Below, one piece after another: positions 1 through 9,179 of a stretch of 64,000 bases of DNA (within the stretch, counting starts at the first letter, position 1; each line of letters starts with the position of its first letter). A program made the translations under genes and the position numbers. The notes beneath the pieces were generated by a model. That model saw only the letters and a program-made list of their open reading frames with translations, searched no databases and was not told where the DNA came from. Source of the stretch: Notospermus geniculatus (taxonomy: Eukaryota; Nemertea; Pilidiophora; Heteronemertea; Lineidae); contig NMRB01000893.1 of the NCBI GenBank assembly GCA_002633025.1, forward strand, positions 20,173-84,172, given 5' to 3'.

Positions 1-1009
1 GAAATATGGGCTTCAGTTTCACTGTGAATGCATTTTTCTCATTGGTAGAGATGTACTTTTAGAAATAATGTAGCATTCAGCATTGATCGGAGCTGTATTT
101 TAGGAATACATGCATCTAACTGCAAAAGTTGATTTTTTCTCTTTTTGCTGAAAAATCACTGCTTTTTTTATTCCTAACTGTACAGTAAAGAAAAAAGACT
201 TTAAGCAGATGTTGTTTTGTTCATTTAAGGGTTATAGCTGTGTTTAATGATATCCCAGATTATCAGGGCAGTCCGATCCACGGTGTTGGCGTAGCGCCTT
301 GCCGAAATTGCCCTGTAGGAATTCCGACTGTACGTCACGTTTTAATATTTTTTCTGTCAAACAAACACCAAAGGTGGATTATGAGAAGTGGGTATAGGTT
401 TTAGGAGTCCCTGGTACAGGGTAGTTTTTGGAAAATCTCAGTGACAATTGGGGATGATGTGCTGTCTGCAGGTTCACCAGAACATTTTCCGACTGTACGT
501 CACGCAAGCTTTTTCAATGAAAAACAGGCTGATACTGAAAAATATACCCTGCTGATGGGTAACATTTGTATTTTTCATGTTCAGTAAGTTTGTTTCTCTA
601 ATTTAGGCCCATAGATGGGCACATGAAACACTCAGGGTAAACCCTGAGGCTCAATTTGGGCAAAACTCCCATTTTACACACTTTTTTTGAGAAAAACTGA
701 AAGCGAAAGGTCTTTGTTGGAATTAATACCCCTACCGTGTGGCTCTCATACCAAGTTACTTGCCATAACAACCACAACACCTGCTGCTTAAATTTATTTT
801 TTCACCTCATTTTTTGGGTTAACTCTTTTCCATTAGTCAAAAATTCATGTGGTCACAGAATGAAAACGACTTGGAGTTAAGGTCTGATATTTCAGGTGCC
901 TTCATTCCAGACCCACACCATTTGAAAAAACTCAATTTCTTGAACTTTTGACAGCTTTCATTTTTTGCCTCCAATAGGACGAAGTGGTCCACACTTAGCT
1001 GCTACAGGC
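1..1009. other. Non-coding stretch, nothing recognised
   Basis: AT-rich sequence without a convincing gene. The only ORF of note (minus strand, 598-780) has no recognisable motif and no splice context. The string TTCCGACTGTACGTCACG occurs twice (about 322 and 489), suggesting a small decayed repeat. Confidence 0.5.
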
Positions 1010-1746
1010 CTGCACTCATTACCTCTCGTCTTGACTTCCAAAATAGTCTTTTGCTTGGATTACCAAATTCTGAAATCCAGCGTTTACAGAAAGCCCAAAA
1101 TGTCACAGAATATCAAAGATCAGACGCTATCTGGACAAAACCACCTGTGCCAGAGTGATTAATGCACTCATCACCTCTCGTCTTGACTTCCAAAACAGTC
1201 TTTTGCTTGGATTACCAAATTCTGAAATCCAGCGTTTACAGAAAGCCCAAAATGCAAGTGCTCGTCTGTTATCTTTGACTAAAACGAGGGAGCACATCAC
1301 CCCTGTTTTAAAATCTCTTCATTGGTTGCCGGTGGCGTCACGCATTGAGTACAAGGTTCTCCTGGTGATACACAAAACCATCCACCGGGAGGACAGCCCA
1401 CAGTACCTGAATTCCTCAGCCTCCGCTTGCCCGGTCGTCGACTTCGGTCCTCGAATGACCCCTGGCTTCTCGCCGTTCTGCGTTCGAGGGGTGTTTTCGG
1501 GGATCGATCTCTGCATGTCCGGGCTGCGGGGCTGTGGAACGCCCTTCCGCCGGGGATGCGTGACGTCACTGAGCAAAATGCTTTTAAGAGGCATCTAAAG
1601 ACTTATTTATTTGCAAGATCTTTTTTTAATGGTTCTTATTGATCCCATATTATTATCTTTGCAACATTTTACTCTGTACAGTGCACTGAAAATGTGTACA
1701 TTATTGTAGCACTTAAATTTAATAAATTATTATTATTATTATTATA
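1010..1746 (+). pseudogene. 3' end of a non-LTR retrotransposon (CR1/L2/Jockey-like), decayed
   Basis: Translation gives the C-terminal tail typical of these reverse transcriptase proteins: ITSRLDFQNSLLLGLPNSE, then ITPVLKSLHWLPVASRIEYK, and after a frame change near 1420 the block AAGLWNALPPGMRD followed by FKRHLKTYLF. The reverse transcriptase core is missing, so this is a 5'-truncated copy. The first 94 bases of the coding part (about 1010-1103) are repeated 152 bases further on (1162-1255), an internal tandem duplication. The copy ends in an (ATT)n tail at about 1719-1745, a usual 3' terminus for this class. Frameshifts and the missing body make it non-functional. Family assignment is from protein similarity remembered for the class; the exact clade is uncertain. 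Confidence 0.85.
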
Positions 1747-2090
1747 AGGTAGTTTTTCTCCCAAATGATGACAAATACTTGTTATTTCGGCGTGATCAAC
1801 GAAAAGAAACTTTGTTATCAATTGTATATTGTTATATTTACATATCAAGGGAATGAAATATCTTCTTCAGAAATTAGAGCGGAAACGGCCAAAAATAGCC
1901 TCTTCCAAGCTCTCAAATTGCTAATATCTAAAAAAATAGGCCACAATATTTGCCAAATACCACGCAGACACGGGTTTATTATACAAAAATCATACCGTAC
2001 AAATTTCAGCTCAAAAGGTTATACCACAGCTGAGAAAATCCGCGAACATTAACCGTGACAGAAAATCAAGGATGAAAATAATGGTCACTC

Positions 2091-2357
2091 TAGTGAACCA
2101 ATAATGGTCACTCTAGTGAACCAATAATGATAATAAGCAAGAAGTCAATCTCCAGAATTCACGAATTTTCGACCCCAACCGGGGTCTTTTTCAAGTGGAA
2201 CTTTACAATCTGAAACTCTAGAAAAGACTTTGAATTCTGTGAATTTGAAAAGACGTGAATTCTGGAGATTGACTTCTTGCTTATTATCATTTTGTGTGTC
2301 AATTTTGTGCTTTTCTGTATCTAGTGAACCAATAATGGTCACTCTAGTGAACCAATA
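2091..2357. mobile_element. Penelope-like fragment, inverted pair, with 36-bp flanking direct repeats
   Basis: Two partial copies of one sequence lie in inverted orientation (2127-2230 and 2231-2321), the arms matching over about 38 bases (2126-2163 against 2254-2291). A 36-base direct repeat flanks the insertion (2091-2126 and 2322-2357). The left arm, read on the minus strand, contains the hairpin GACCCCGGTTGGGGTC followed by GAAAA, also seen at 52424-52443. Long target duplications, inverted partial copies and a stem followed by GAAA are known traits of Penelope-like elements with hammerhead motifs. Assignment is inference; no protein is present. Confidence 0.5.
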
Positions 2358-2618
2358 TTTTTTCCTGTCCACTCGTCAATCAGTGCTGACTGTCATAGCA
2401 TGTATGTGACCAAATCGATAGATTGTCAAAAAAGGGCGGGTGACATTCAACACACATGATCTTCGAATACCAGTTTCCCTATTTTGCCCGCCTAGAGTTA
2501 TGATGCTACCCACTTTTTCGGGCGTTCTGCTTCTGGGTTCCTCGAGCACATTGGAACATGGGAAGCTGTGAATTTAGGGGTGTCTTCTAGGAAGACATCC
2601 TGGCTAGGTGGCACTGTG

Positions 2619-3170
2619 CAGGGTCGGGTCCAGGGTTGTCAAAAAGGGGGGCGTAGCTTGACTGAGATGGTATTTTGTATTTTGTATTTCATTTTTCCGT
2701 CAGGGCCGACGCAATAGCATTATTGGACCTGGTAAGTACGGAGGAGGCCATCACAAGCTACTCATGATCCTCACTTGGATGGGGTCTTTTACTTGCCACT
2801 GCAAAGACAGAAGGTACAAGGCACGACGGCTTACTGTCCCATGCGACGGACTGAAGAGCCGGGAATTAAATCCCATATGGCCCGGGCTGGATTCGAACCC
2901 GGGACCTGCCGCTTGCTAAGCGGGCGTGATAACCACTAGGCTATCAGGCTCCTCAGACTGAGATGGTGAGTATAGATGACTGAGATGGTGAGCACCGAGA
3001 CCGCGAAGCCGGGGAAAAATTGACAATTTAAGTGCTTTTAGATGCATTTTCCTGGCATCTGAGAGCGAAATACTCAAATTTTTATGTGATTAAATTTATC
3101 TTGCTAAAAAAATTATTGCTCTGCCAAAAATGGGGGAGGGGGGCGTATGCCCCCCCTGGATCCGACCCTG
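2619..3170. mobile_element. MITE of the CAGGGGCGGATCC family, split by a SINE
   Basis: Ends are CAGGGTCGGGTCCAG on the left and TGGATCCGACCCTG on the right, an inverted pair. A 5-bp target duplication CTGTG flanks it (2614-2618, 3171-3175). A SINE sits inside at 2672-2955. The interior has G-rich and C-rich runs near both ends. The 42010 copy (TCTCA) and the 57151 copy (ATCCA) also have 5-bp duplications. Confidence 0.75.
2672..2955 (-). mobile_element. tRNA-derived SINE, full length
   Basis: Read on the minus strand it starts with a tRNA-like head (A box TAGCCTAGTGG, B box GGTTCGAATCC, loop TTAGCAA as in an Ala-AGC tRNA), continues with a unique body and ends in an A-rich ATACAAAATACAAAATA-type tail. 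A 12-bp target duplication GACTGAGATGGT flanks it (2660-2671 and 2956-2967). A second copy lies at 7442-7742. The head is part of a longer repeated unit with a tail, so it is a SINE and not a tRNA gene. Confidence 0.9.
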
Positions 3171-3242
3171 CTGTGTTTATGAAGTGTCACTGTCGAATTA
3201 ATCAGGAGCCACCTGGGACATCATAAAGTCAGTCTGACATAC

Positions 3243-3814
3243 CTCTTTGATACATCTCTCGAACCTCAGCAGCAGACAAAAGGACTGGATATATCTCCAA
3301 CTTGCCCATCTTTCCGATCAATCCAATGCCTGGATATGCCCAGTGAACTGCTACATCTATGACCTGTCTCAGGTCACCAGAATATATGCTGGGTATGTGT
3401 ATATCCTTACTGTTAACTTGCTCAATGAGTTTCTCTTTTTTTCCATCTACATAACATTTTGTGTTGAGGTGATTTTGGAATGTCACTACAATAAAATGCC
3501 ATCCATCATCTTCCAACTGCCTCGCGTATTTAGTGCACCACCTACCGGTACTTGGATGACGGCCTGTCGACATGGTCGATATCCCCAATTGGTTTCTTCG
3601 GTCGAAATTAAACTGTGCCGCACCTCGTTCTGATCTATACTGGAAAAAGGAATTCAATCTCCCAAACTTTTCTATCCTTCCATAAAACAGTATGCTGAAT
3701 TCCAGTAATTTGAGTAGACCTTTATAAGGTATAGTGGCCTTGGCTGTGTCATCTTTAAAAGATAGGACCGTCCCAAATTTATGTGAGTTTTCAAACGTCG
3801 CATGTCCACTCAGC
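3243..3814 (-). CDS. Exon encoding a LamG-like (concanavalin-A-like) domain
   Basis: The minus-strand reading frame encodes about 190 residues ending in the signature of the Laminin_G_3 / LamGL fold: DDGWHFIVVTF, then CYVDGKKEKL, then GLIGKMGKLEIYPVLLSAAEV. Such domains form a beta-sandwich and occur in secreted or membrane proteins that bind ligands. The exon is bounded by an acceptor (TTTTGTAG before 3814) and a donor (G|GTATGT after 3243), giving an entry phase of 2 and an exit phase of 1. The ATG at 3825 and the TGA at 3229 lie outside these sites and are probably intron sequence. No neighbouring exon of the same gene is recognisable; the upstream intron begins directly in the nested foldback cluster at 3834. 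The parent gene cannot be named. A pseudogene fragment is possible, although the frame is intact. Confidence 0.75.
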
Positions 3815-3877
3815 CTACAAAACATGAAGATCAGGGGCCGTATTCAAAAAAGGGTGATCGTCGCGCGATATACATGT

Positions 3878-4030
3878 AAGCCTAGTTTATACTTCGACGC
3901 AAGACCATCGGCGTCCGACGCACGATCAAAATCTGTACGCCGACATAAGCCTACTTCATTAGGTCGGCGTCCAGATTTTGATCGCGCGTCGGACGACGAT
4001 GGTCGTGCGTCGAAGTATAAAGTAGGCTTA
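3878..4030. mobile_element. Foldback element A in the nested cluster
   Basis: Arms TAAGCCTAGTTTATACTTCG and CGAAGTATAAAGTAGGCTTA, extending inward to CGTCCGACGC-type sequence, so almost the whole 153 bases can fold into one hairpin. Confidence 0.75.
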
Positions 4031-4262
4031 AAGGCCCGTTTATACAGAGCGCGACCGCGACTGCGACCGCGACCGCGGCAGCCTCTGTGTATAAACGAAA
4101 ACGCCGTGGTCGCCTGGAAATATGCCAGGACCACATTGAAGTTCACATTACAAAAAAAGTGTCGCGCGGCATTTTCAAAAATTTCGCTCTGGAGCCAATC
4201 TCTGCGGCATGCCGCGCGACCAAAATTTTGGTCGCGGTCGCGTTCTGTATAAACGGGCCTTT
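4029..4262. mobile_element. Foldback element B in the nested cluster
   Basis: Arms AAAGGCCCGTTTATACAGAG and its inverse ending TATAAACGGGCCTTT, followed inward by GCGACCGCG repeats on both sides. Its edges abut element A and element C, sharing T/A-rich junction bases. Confidence 0.75.
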
Positions 4263-4270
4263 AGACGTAC

Positions 4271-4425
4271 CTTAGGCTAGGGATAGGCCTACACTGAACG
4301 CGATTTACCCATCCTGCGCAATTTTCGCACGAATCTCTTTTGTTTCGGAGGCATTGTGGCATGAAATAACAAAGAAACAACGCGCGCGATGGGTAAATCG
4401 CGTTCAGTGTATCCCTAGCCTTAAG
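4271..4425. mobile_element. Foldback element C in the nested cluster
   Basis: Arms CTTAGGCTAGGGATAGG and TATCCCTAGCCTTAAG, with the inner block ACTGAACGCGATTTACCCAT present on both sides in inverse orientation. Confidence 0.75.
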
Positions 4426-4546
4426 AATCCATTCACGCGATTTTCGTGCCGCGCGATACCGCACCCTTTGTCCAGGACCAACGCGGCGGAAACAAACAAT
4501 GCTTTCGAGCGTCTGCGGCAAGAAAATCGCGTGAATGGATTCTTAG
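4421..4546. mobile_element. Foldback element D in the nested cluster
   Basis: Perfect arms TAAGAATCCATTCACGCGAT and ATCGCGTGAATGGATTCTTA enclose about 80 bases. It shares its TTAAG edge with element C. Confidence 0.75.
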
Positions 4547-4548
4547 CC

Positions 4549-4616
4549 TTAGACGCGTATAACTTCGTCAATGCATGGTGGAAGTGTGTACATTTAGTGA
4601 AGTCACACGCGTCTAA
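4549..4616. mobile_element. Foldback element F in the nested cluster
   Basis: Short element with arms TTAGACGCGT and ACGCGTCTAA, the last member of the chain before the outer right arm. Confidence 0.55.
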
Positions 4617-4657
4617 GTCTTAATCGCGCGATGATCACCCTTTTTGAACACGGGCCC

Positions 4658-6066
4658 AGAAGTTTTATGTATTCTTTCCCGAAATTTAGCGGCCACCACT
4701 CGAACTAATTGTTTTCCCCTCTGCACGTCATCAAAAGAATTCAGAAATTGCGGTCAACCGTGACGGTCTCTTTTGTATGGCAATGCAAGTGCCTAAAGAA
4801 TCCCCCTTAGACGTCATCCCTGAATATTGAGTGCCGTATTCTGAAAGGGTGATAAAAGACATTGACGACGTCCAGAAAGCTTTAACAAATTTTGAATCAA
4901 GAGACGAGTGCCAAGTATGGCATTATTACATTATAAACACAATATTGGACGAAAGAGCTGGAAGAAAGGGCCATATTCATAAAACCCTGCTAAACTAGCA
5001 GCAAAACTAGGCGTAAGCAAGCTGCCAAATGCCTAGTTGCCTGCTCCATAGTTTCCTGCTATTTTCATATTCATAAAACCGTGCTAGGGACAGTGCCAGG
5101 TAGTTGTCCACTAGGACTAGTTGGTTGTTAACATAGCAGTTGGCCGTGCCCCAACCACAAGTAACAACACGCGTCAGTTTCACTTTCAGTAGGGAAGAGG
5201 CATTGCAGTGACGTCACAAAAATCACTAGGCGGCCATGTTGGAGGACAAACACACATAAACAACACACATCATTTCCACGAAATGTGCATTGTACACGAA
5301 TGATTTTCCTTGGCCTAACCGGGCGCTTGCGAAACCTCACTATTGCCGTACGGCTGCGGGGGAAAGTTCCGGTAACATACGCTTGGCAAAGCTGAGCTAT
5401 AAATACCATTGCTAAGGGCAAAATGATAACCCCAGGTGAATGAATACACTAAAAAAGGCTAGCTGCTGCAATATCTCGCAGAAATTCGCAGGAGAGCGCA
5501 TGGAAAATCGGTAATTTTAAAATGAAATCGGCAATGTCGCTCGACAAACACAAACCCCCAAAATATGTTCCTTCGGTGATAGGAAGGATTTTAGGCAGTT
5601 ATAATGCTCACACGTTTATTTCATCTTCCAAATATCCACTGACAGCGTCAGCTCATGGCGGCCCCAGTCAAAAGTGTAAACATTGAAATCGCGTTCGCAT
5701 TTTCGGCGGCTGCGTTTACGCATTGTACTGATTACCTGATTATTATTTTGTGATATTTCGATGAAATATTTATAGACATGTATGGAATATTGTCAGTCAA
5801 ATGAAAAAGGAAGAATTCACCATTATTTCGGACAAAACGTGGACAAACCATAGGACATCAAGCTGAGAGTGTATTGTGTTTGTACTCCAAGATGGCGGAT
5901 CACGTGACTCGTGACGTCATGTGGGAAGCCTCTAACACTGCCGTAACCCTTACATCATGTACGCTACATGCCTTATCTCAAACATACATGTACGCCTAGA
6001 ATATCAGCTGAGCGCCAGGCCCATGGCCTCTTGTTCCGATTGGGCCAGAGTGGAGCAATGCCATAA
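4658..6066. other. Non-coding stretch with repeat fragments
   Basis: No gene recognised. It contains a half copy (5311-5345, TAACCGGGCGCTTGCGAAAC then CTCAC) of the palindromic element found complete at 22805 and 53220, two copies of ATATTCATAAAACC (about 4974 and 5070), and a fragment GCCGTATTCTGAAAGGGTGAT (from 4831) resembling the end of the 3834 foldback. Confidence 0.55.
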
Positions 6067-6321
6067 GGGGCCGATTTAACAGACGTTTTCTAAGCTAACC
6101 ATTGGTTCCTCCAAAACTAGATAGGCGTGCGAAAAATGTACAACTGGATTTTCACCAAAAAGCCCCGGGGAAACGGGCTCGTCTGGATGGGTATTCAGCG
6201 CTGTACAGAGCTTAGAAAACGGGGCTTTTGGCGGAAAAATTTAGTTTTTACATTTTTCGTCCGCTTATCTATTTTTAGTGCAACCAATGGTTAGCTTAGC
6301 AGACGTCTATTAAATTGGCCC
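6067..6321. mobile_element. Foldback element with about 70-base arms
   Basis: The left arm begins GGGCCGATTTAACAGACG and includes AAGCTAACCATTGGTT; the right arm carries AACCAATGGTTAGCTT and ends AATTGGCCC. The arms match with scattered differences, so it is an old insertion. Confidence 0.7.
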
Positions 6322-7059
6322 AAGGTGTGCCAATGCAACTGACACAGAATTCGCCTGTTGTGAAATTCCTTGGTGAGTTCGCGCGTGCGCAAAGTCCTCA
6401 ACATGATAAACATGTCAATATACTTATTTAAGGTGAAGCACACAGAAAAATATTCGTCTCCACTTGAGATAAATGGGGTGTTAAAGCGCTTTGATAAACA
6501 CAAATATCTTGTATTTGAGATAATAATATCTCGAATCGAGAAAGCATCTGTCTAATGACGAAACTTGATATATCTGTGACACTATACCGGAGACAAATGG
6601 CGTGTTAAGCCTTCCGATACACAACGTATCTCGCGCTTGAGGTACATGTATCAATGATATCGAACCGAGATATTGGTCGTCGCAAATAAACTGGATCAGT
6701 GCGGGCCACCAGTTCGACATGACGAGATAACAATGTTTTAATTCGCAAAAAGTTAATAGAGAAACGCTGACTCATGTAAGCAAGCACATAAGAATATTGA
6801 TAAACTATGGTTTGAAATCTGAGACACAAATTTTAGGTTGTGGATGTTTCCCTTTCAGAATTATAAAAACAATAATTGTATAGCATCGGTTTTCTCTCAA
6901 CCATACATTAAAGAGATTTTGTACTGTGCATTGGTAAACCCCATCCAACTGAACTCTACATAGCTTCTCGGCCTATTGGCTGAGGTTAAAGTTATTAAGA
7001 AATTTAAGAGTTGCGGTCTTTGCTAATTGCAAAATTAGCCAATCAGGACCAAAAAACTC

Positions 7060-7170
7060 AACTGTTGGGTTGATGCAACCATGCAGTTGGTTATAAACAA
7101 CCCAACAGTCGGGTTGATAGATCCAACACTTTGGGTTGATAAAGAACCCAATAGTCGGGTTGATGCAAAC
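7060..7170 (+). repeat. Short repeats of GGGTTGAT upstream of the lectin gene
   Basis: GGGTTGAT occurs four times within about 110 bases, interspersed with its inverse AACCCAA. The block ends about 180 bases before the lectin start codon. It may be a decayed minisatellite or a cluster of binding sites; the sequence does not decide. Confidence 0.45.
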
Positions 7171-7351
7171 GACCCGTAAATTCATATCGAAATGAACGTC
7201 ATCTCGGTTTCGGAGTGCGGGTAAACTGTGGAGCGTCCGAGGGGTTCGGAACTGCTGCACAGCACGCCTGCCGCCGGCTTTGTTGAGAAGATGCGGCGTG
7301 CAGTGCATGCAGCTTTGTATGTTAGAACAAATTTGTTTCTCTTTGCAGGAA

Positions 7352-9179
7352 ATGGCTGCACTGTGGGTTTGGGGGTTCGTTTTTCTGACGTCTTGCATAG
7401 TCGGTAAGAATCGGGGTCGGCTACAGGCAAAAGTACAGCTTTGAGGAGCCTGATAGCCTAGTGGTTATCACGTCTGCTTAGCAAGCGGCAGGTCCCGGGT
7501 TCGAATCCAGCCCGGGCCATGTGGGATTTCATTCCCGGCTCTTCACGTCCGTCGCATGGGACAGTAAGCCGTGGTGCCTTGTAGGCTACTTTGTGTCTAG
7601 GGCAAGTAAAATACCCCATCCAAGTGAGGAACACGAGTAGCTTGTGATGGCCTCCTCCGTACTTACCCCGTACATACCAGGGCCAATAATGCTATAGCCT
7701 CGGCCCTGACGGAAAAATGAAATACAAATACAAATACAAAAGTAGCTTACAGCGAACAAATTCCTCGATGTCCGTCACAATATTTGTAGGCCTATTTTTC
7801 AAAATTTGCTCTCCGGCGTTGCCTCATTATCATATGCAACTATGGGGTCGAACGTCAGCCTAATGCTCTTCACAAGCAATAACCTCTAGTTTCTCTTGTT
7901 TTATGCTTTTCAGCCACAAAACAGGCAGAGAATGGTATGGCTTAGGATAGCTTTTTGTTGGTGCGATTGAGTACGCGTAATCACGCGCCGAAAGCACTCT
8001 GATTGGTTCCCATGATTTCGCATTCTGGTGTTTAGCGGGTAAAATTAACAGGTGGTGAACGTGTTTGAAGGGCCTATTATATGACGTCACGTCCGCCGTA
8101 CTCCTGAGTTGGCGCCAGTAGCCAGCCTTTTTACACGGTGCTGGTTCGAGAAAACCTACCTCCACCCTCCTCGGGCGGGTTCGGTTCAGGATGGATTGAT
8201 CGCTTTTCCACGGTGCGGGTTACCGAACCCCCTCGATCTAGTTCTAGGGGGGTTCGTTCAAATCCGTGCCACCAGATGGCGTGTATCAACTTTTACAGTT
8301 ATCGCAAGTAAGAAATATCGCAAAAATAATCACTTAAAAACGATAAACTATACTTCTAACAACATGAGCAGTGCTTGAGAAATCTCGCGCGTGATTTCTT
8401 CACAGGTAACTTACAGCGATGCGCCAGTGATGCCATTCATATGTAGCGTGCTCAATCCCGCACGAGGCCGGTGGAGGTCGGTTCGCTTTTACACGAGAGA
8501 ATAACCAGCCTGGACCTACCTCCACCTACCTCCACCTTCCCGAGACTCACGCGGCGAACTGAACTGGCACGGGGAGGAAGGTGGAGGTCAGTTGTTTCGC
8601 TTTACACGGGGAAAAATAACCGAACCCTCCTCGATCTAGTCTCGATCCGGAACGCACCGGCACCGTGTAAAAAGGGCTATAGTGTTCTACTGCCCGCTTT
8701 ATCACGTCATAAAAAACGAGTATCAGGCCTTTTTGATTCTGTGGAAGTAATGAACTCTTGATTATTAGCAAGAAATGTTTCATCTCTACCGATCGTTTGC
8801 GATATCGTACGTTTCACCATAAACGAACGGTTGCTTATTAGGCCTGTTATGGTTTCACTCAACATGTAACGTTAGGCTGTTCACATCATTTTTACAGTGT
8901 TAAAATGCGAAGGTGAAACCGCCAGTTTGAGCTGTAAAAAAGGCGAAGAAATAAACATCGACTCAGTCTTGTACGGTCGAAAAAACTGGGATGATTGCCC
9001 GGCGTGGAAAGTGGCATGGTGGAACACCAATTGCGCATCAGATAAGGCACCGGCTATTGTGAAAACAAAGTGCAACCAGAAGCAGTCGTGCAGAGTGACT
9101 GCAAGTAACAGCGATATGGGCGGCAATCCTTGTTGGAACACCAAGAAATACTTGAGAGTGAGCTATAGCTGCAAAAAAG
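7352..9179 (+). CDS. Secreted SUEL-type (rhamnose/galactose-binding) lectin, two exons, incomplete
   Basis: Exon 1 (7352-7403) starts at ATG and encodes MAALWVWGFVFLTSCIVG, a short hydrophobic signal peptide, then donor G|GTAAGA (phase 1). Exon 2 (8898-9179) follows the acceptor TTTTTACAG in matching phase 1 and encodes 94 codons of a complete SUEL/Gal_Lectin domain. Visible landmarks are LKCEGETASLSC at the start, VLYGRKNWDDC in the YGR ligand motif, TKCNQKQSCRVTAS in the middle and NPCWNTKKYLRVSYSC at the end, with all the usual cysteines. It ends at donor G|GTAAGG, again phase 1, so it is a symmetric domain exon and more exons should follow. None is recognised downstream, so the C-terminus is unknown. 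The family binds L-rhamnose or D-galactose and acts outside the cell in eggs, coelomic fluid or mucus. The intron holds a SINE and a foldback. The signal-peptide link is inferred from phase and distance. Confidence 0.8.
7442..7742 (+). mobile_element. tRNA-derived SINE in the lectin intron
   Basis: Second copy of the 2672 SINE, here in plus orientation: A box TAGCCTAGTGG, B box GGTTCGAATCC at about 7499, body, and tail ATACAAATACAAATACAAA. The copies differ by scattered substitutions. No clear target duplication is seen. Confidence 0.88.
8119..8679. mobile_element. Foldback element in the lectin intron
   Basis: Terminal arms TAGCCAGCCTTTTTACACGG and CCGTGTAAAAAGGGCTA. Inside, further inverse matches include CCTACCTCCACC against GGTGGAGGT and CCGAACCCCCTCGATCTAG-like strings near both ends, so the arms are long but diverged. 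Confidence 0.65.

Larger units (their letters stand above)
3834..4657. mobile_element. Outer foldback element holding five further foldbacks
   Basis: The left arm GGGCCGTATTCAAAAAAGGG (from 3835) plus about 14 more bases pairs with the right arm ending CCCTTTTTGAACACGGGCCC at 4657. All sequence between the arms is made of five other inverted-repeat elements set end to end (listed separately). No protein coding is seen; the short ORFs here are palindrome by-products. Confidence 0.7.

Noticed and set aside
7442-7520. Ala-type tRNA genes here and at 2880-2955
   Set aside because: Both are followed by the same 220-base body and A-rich tail, and one has a target duplication: a SINE family, not tRNA genes.
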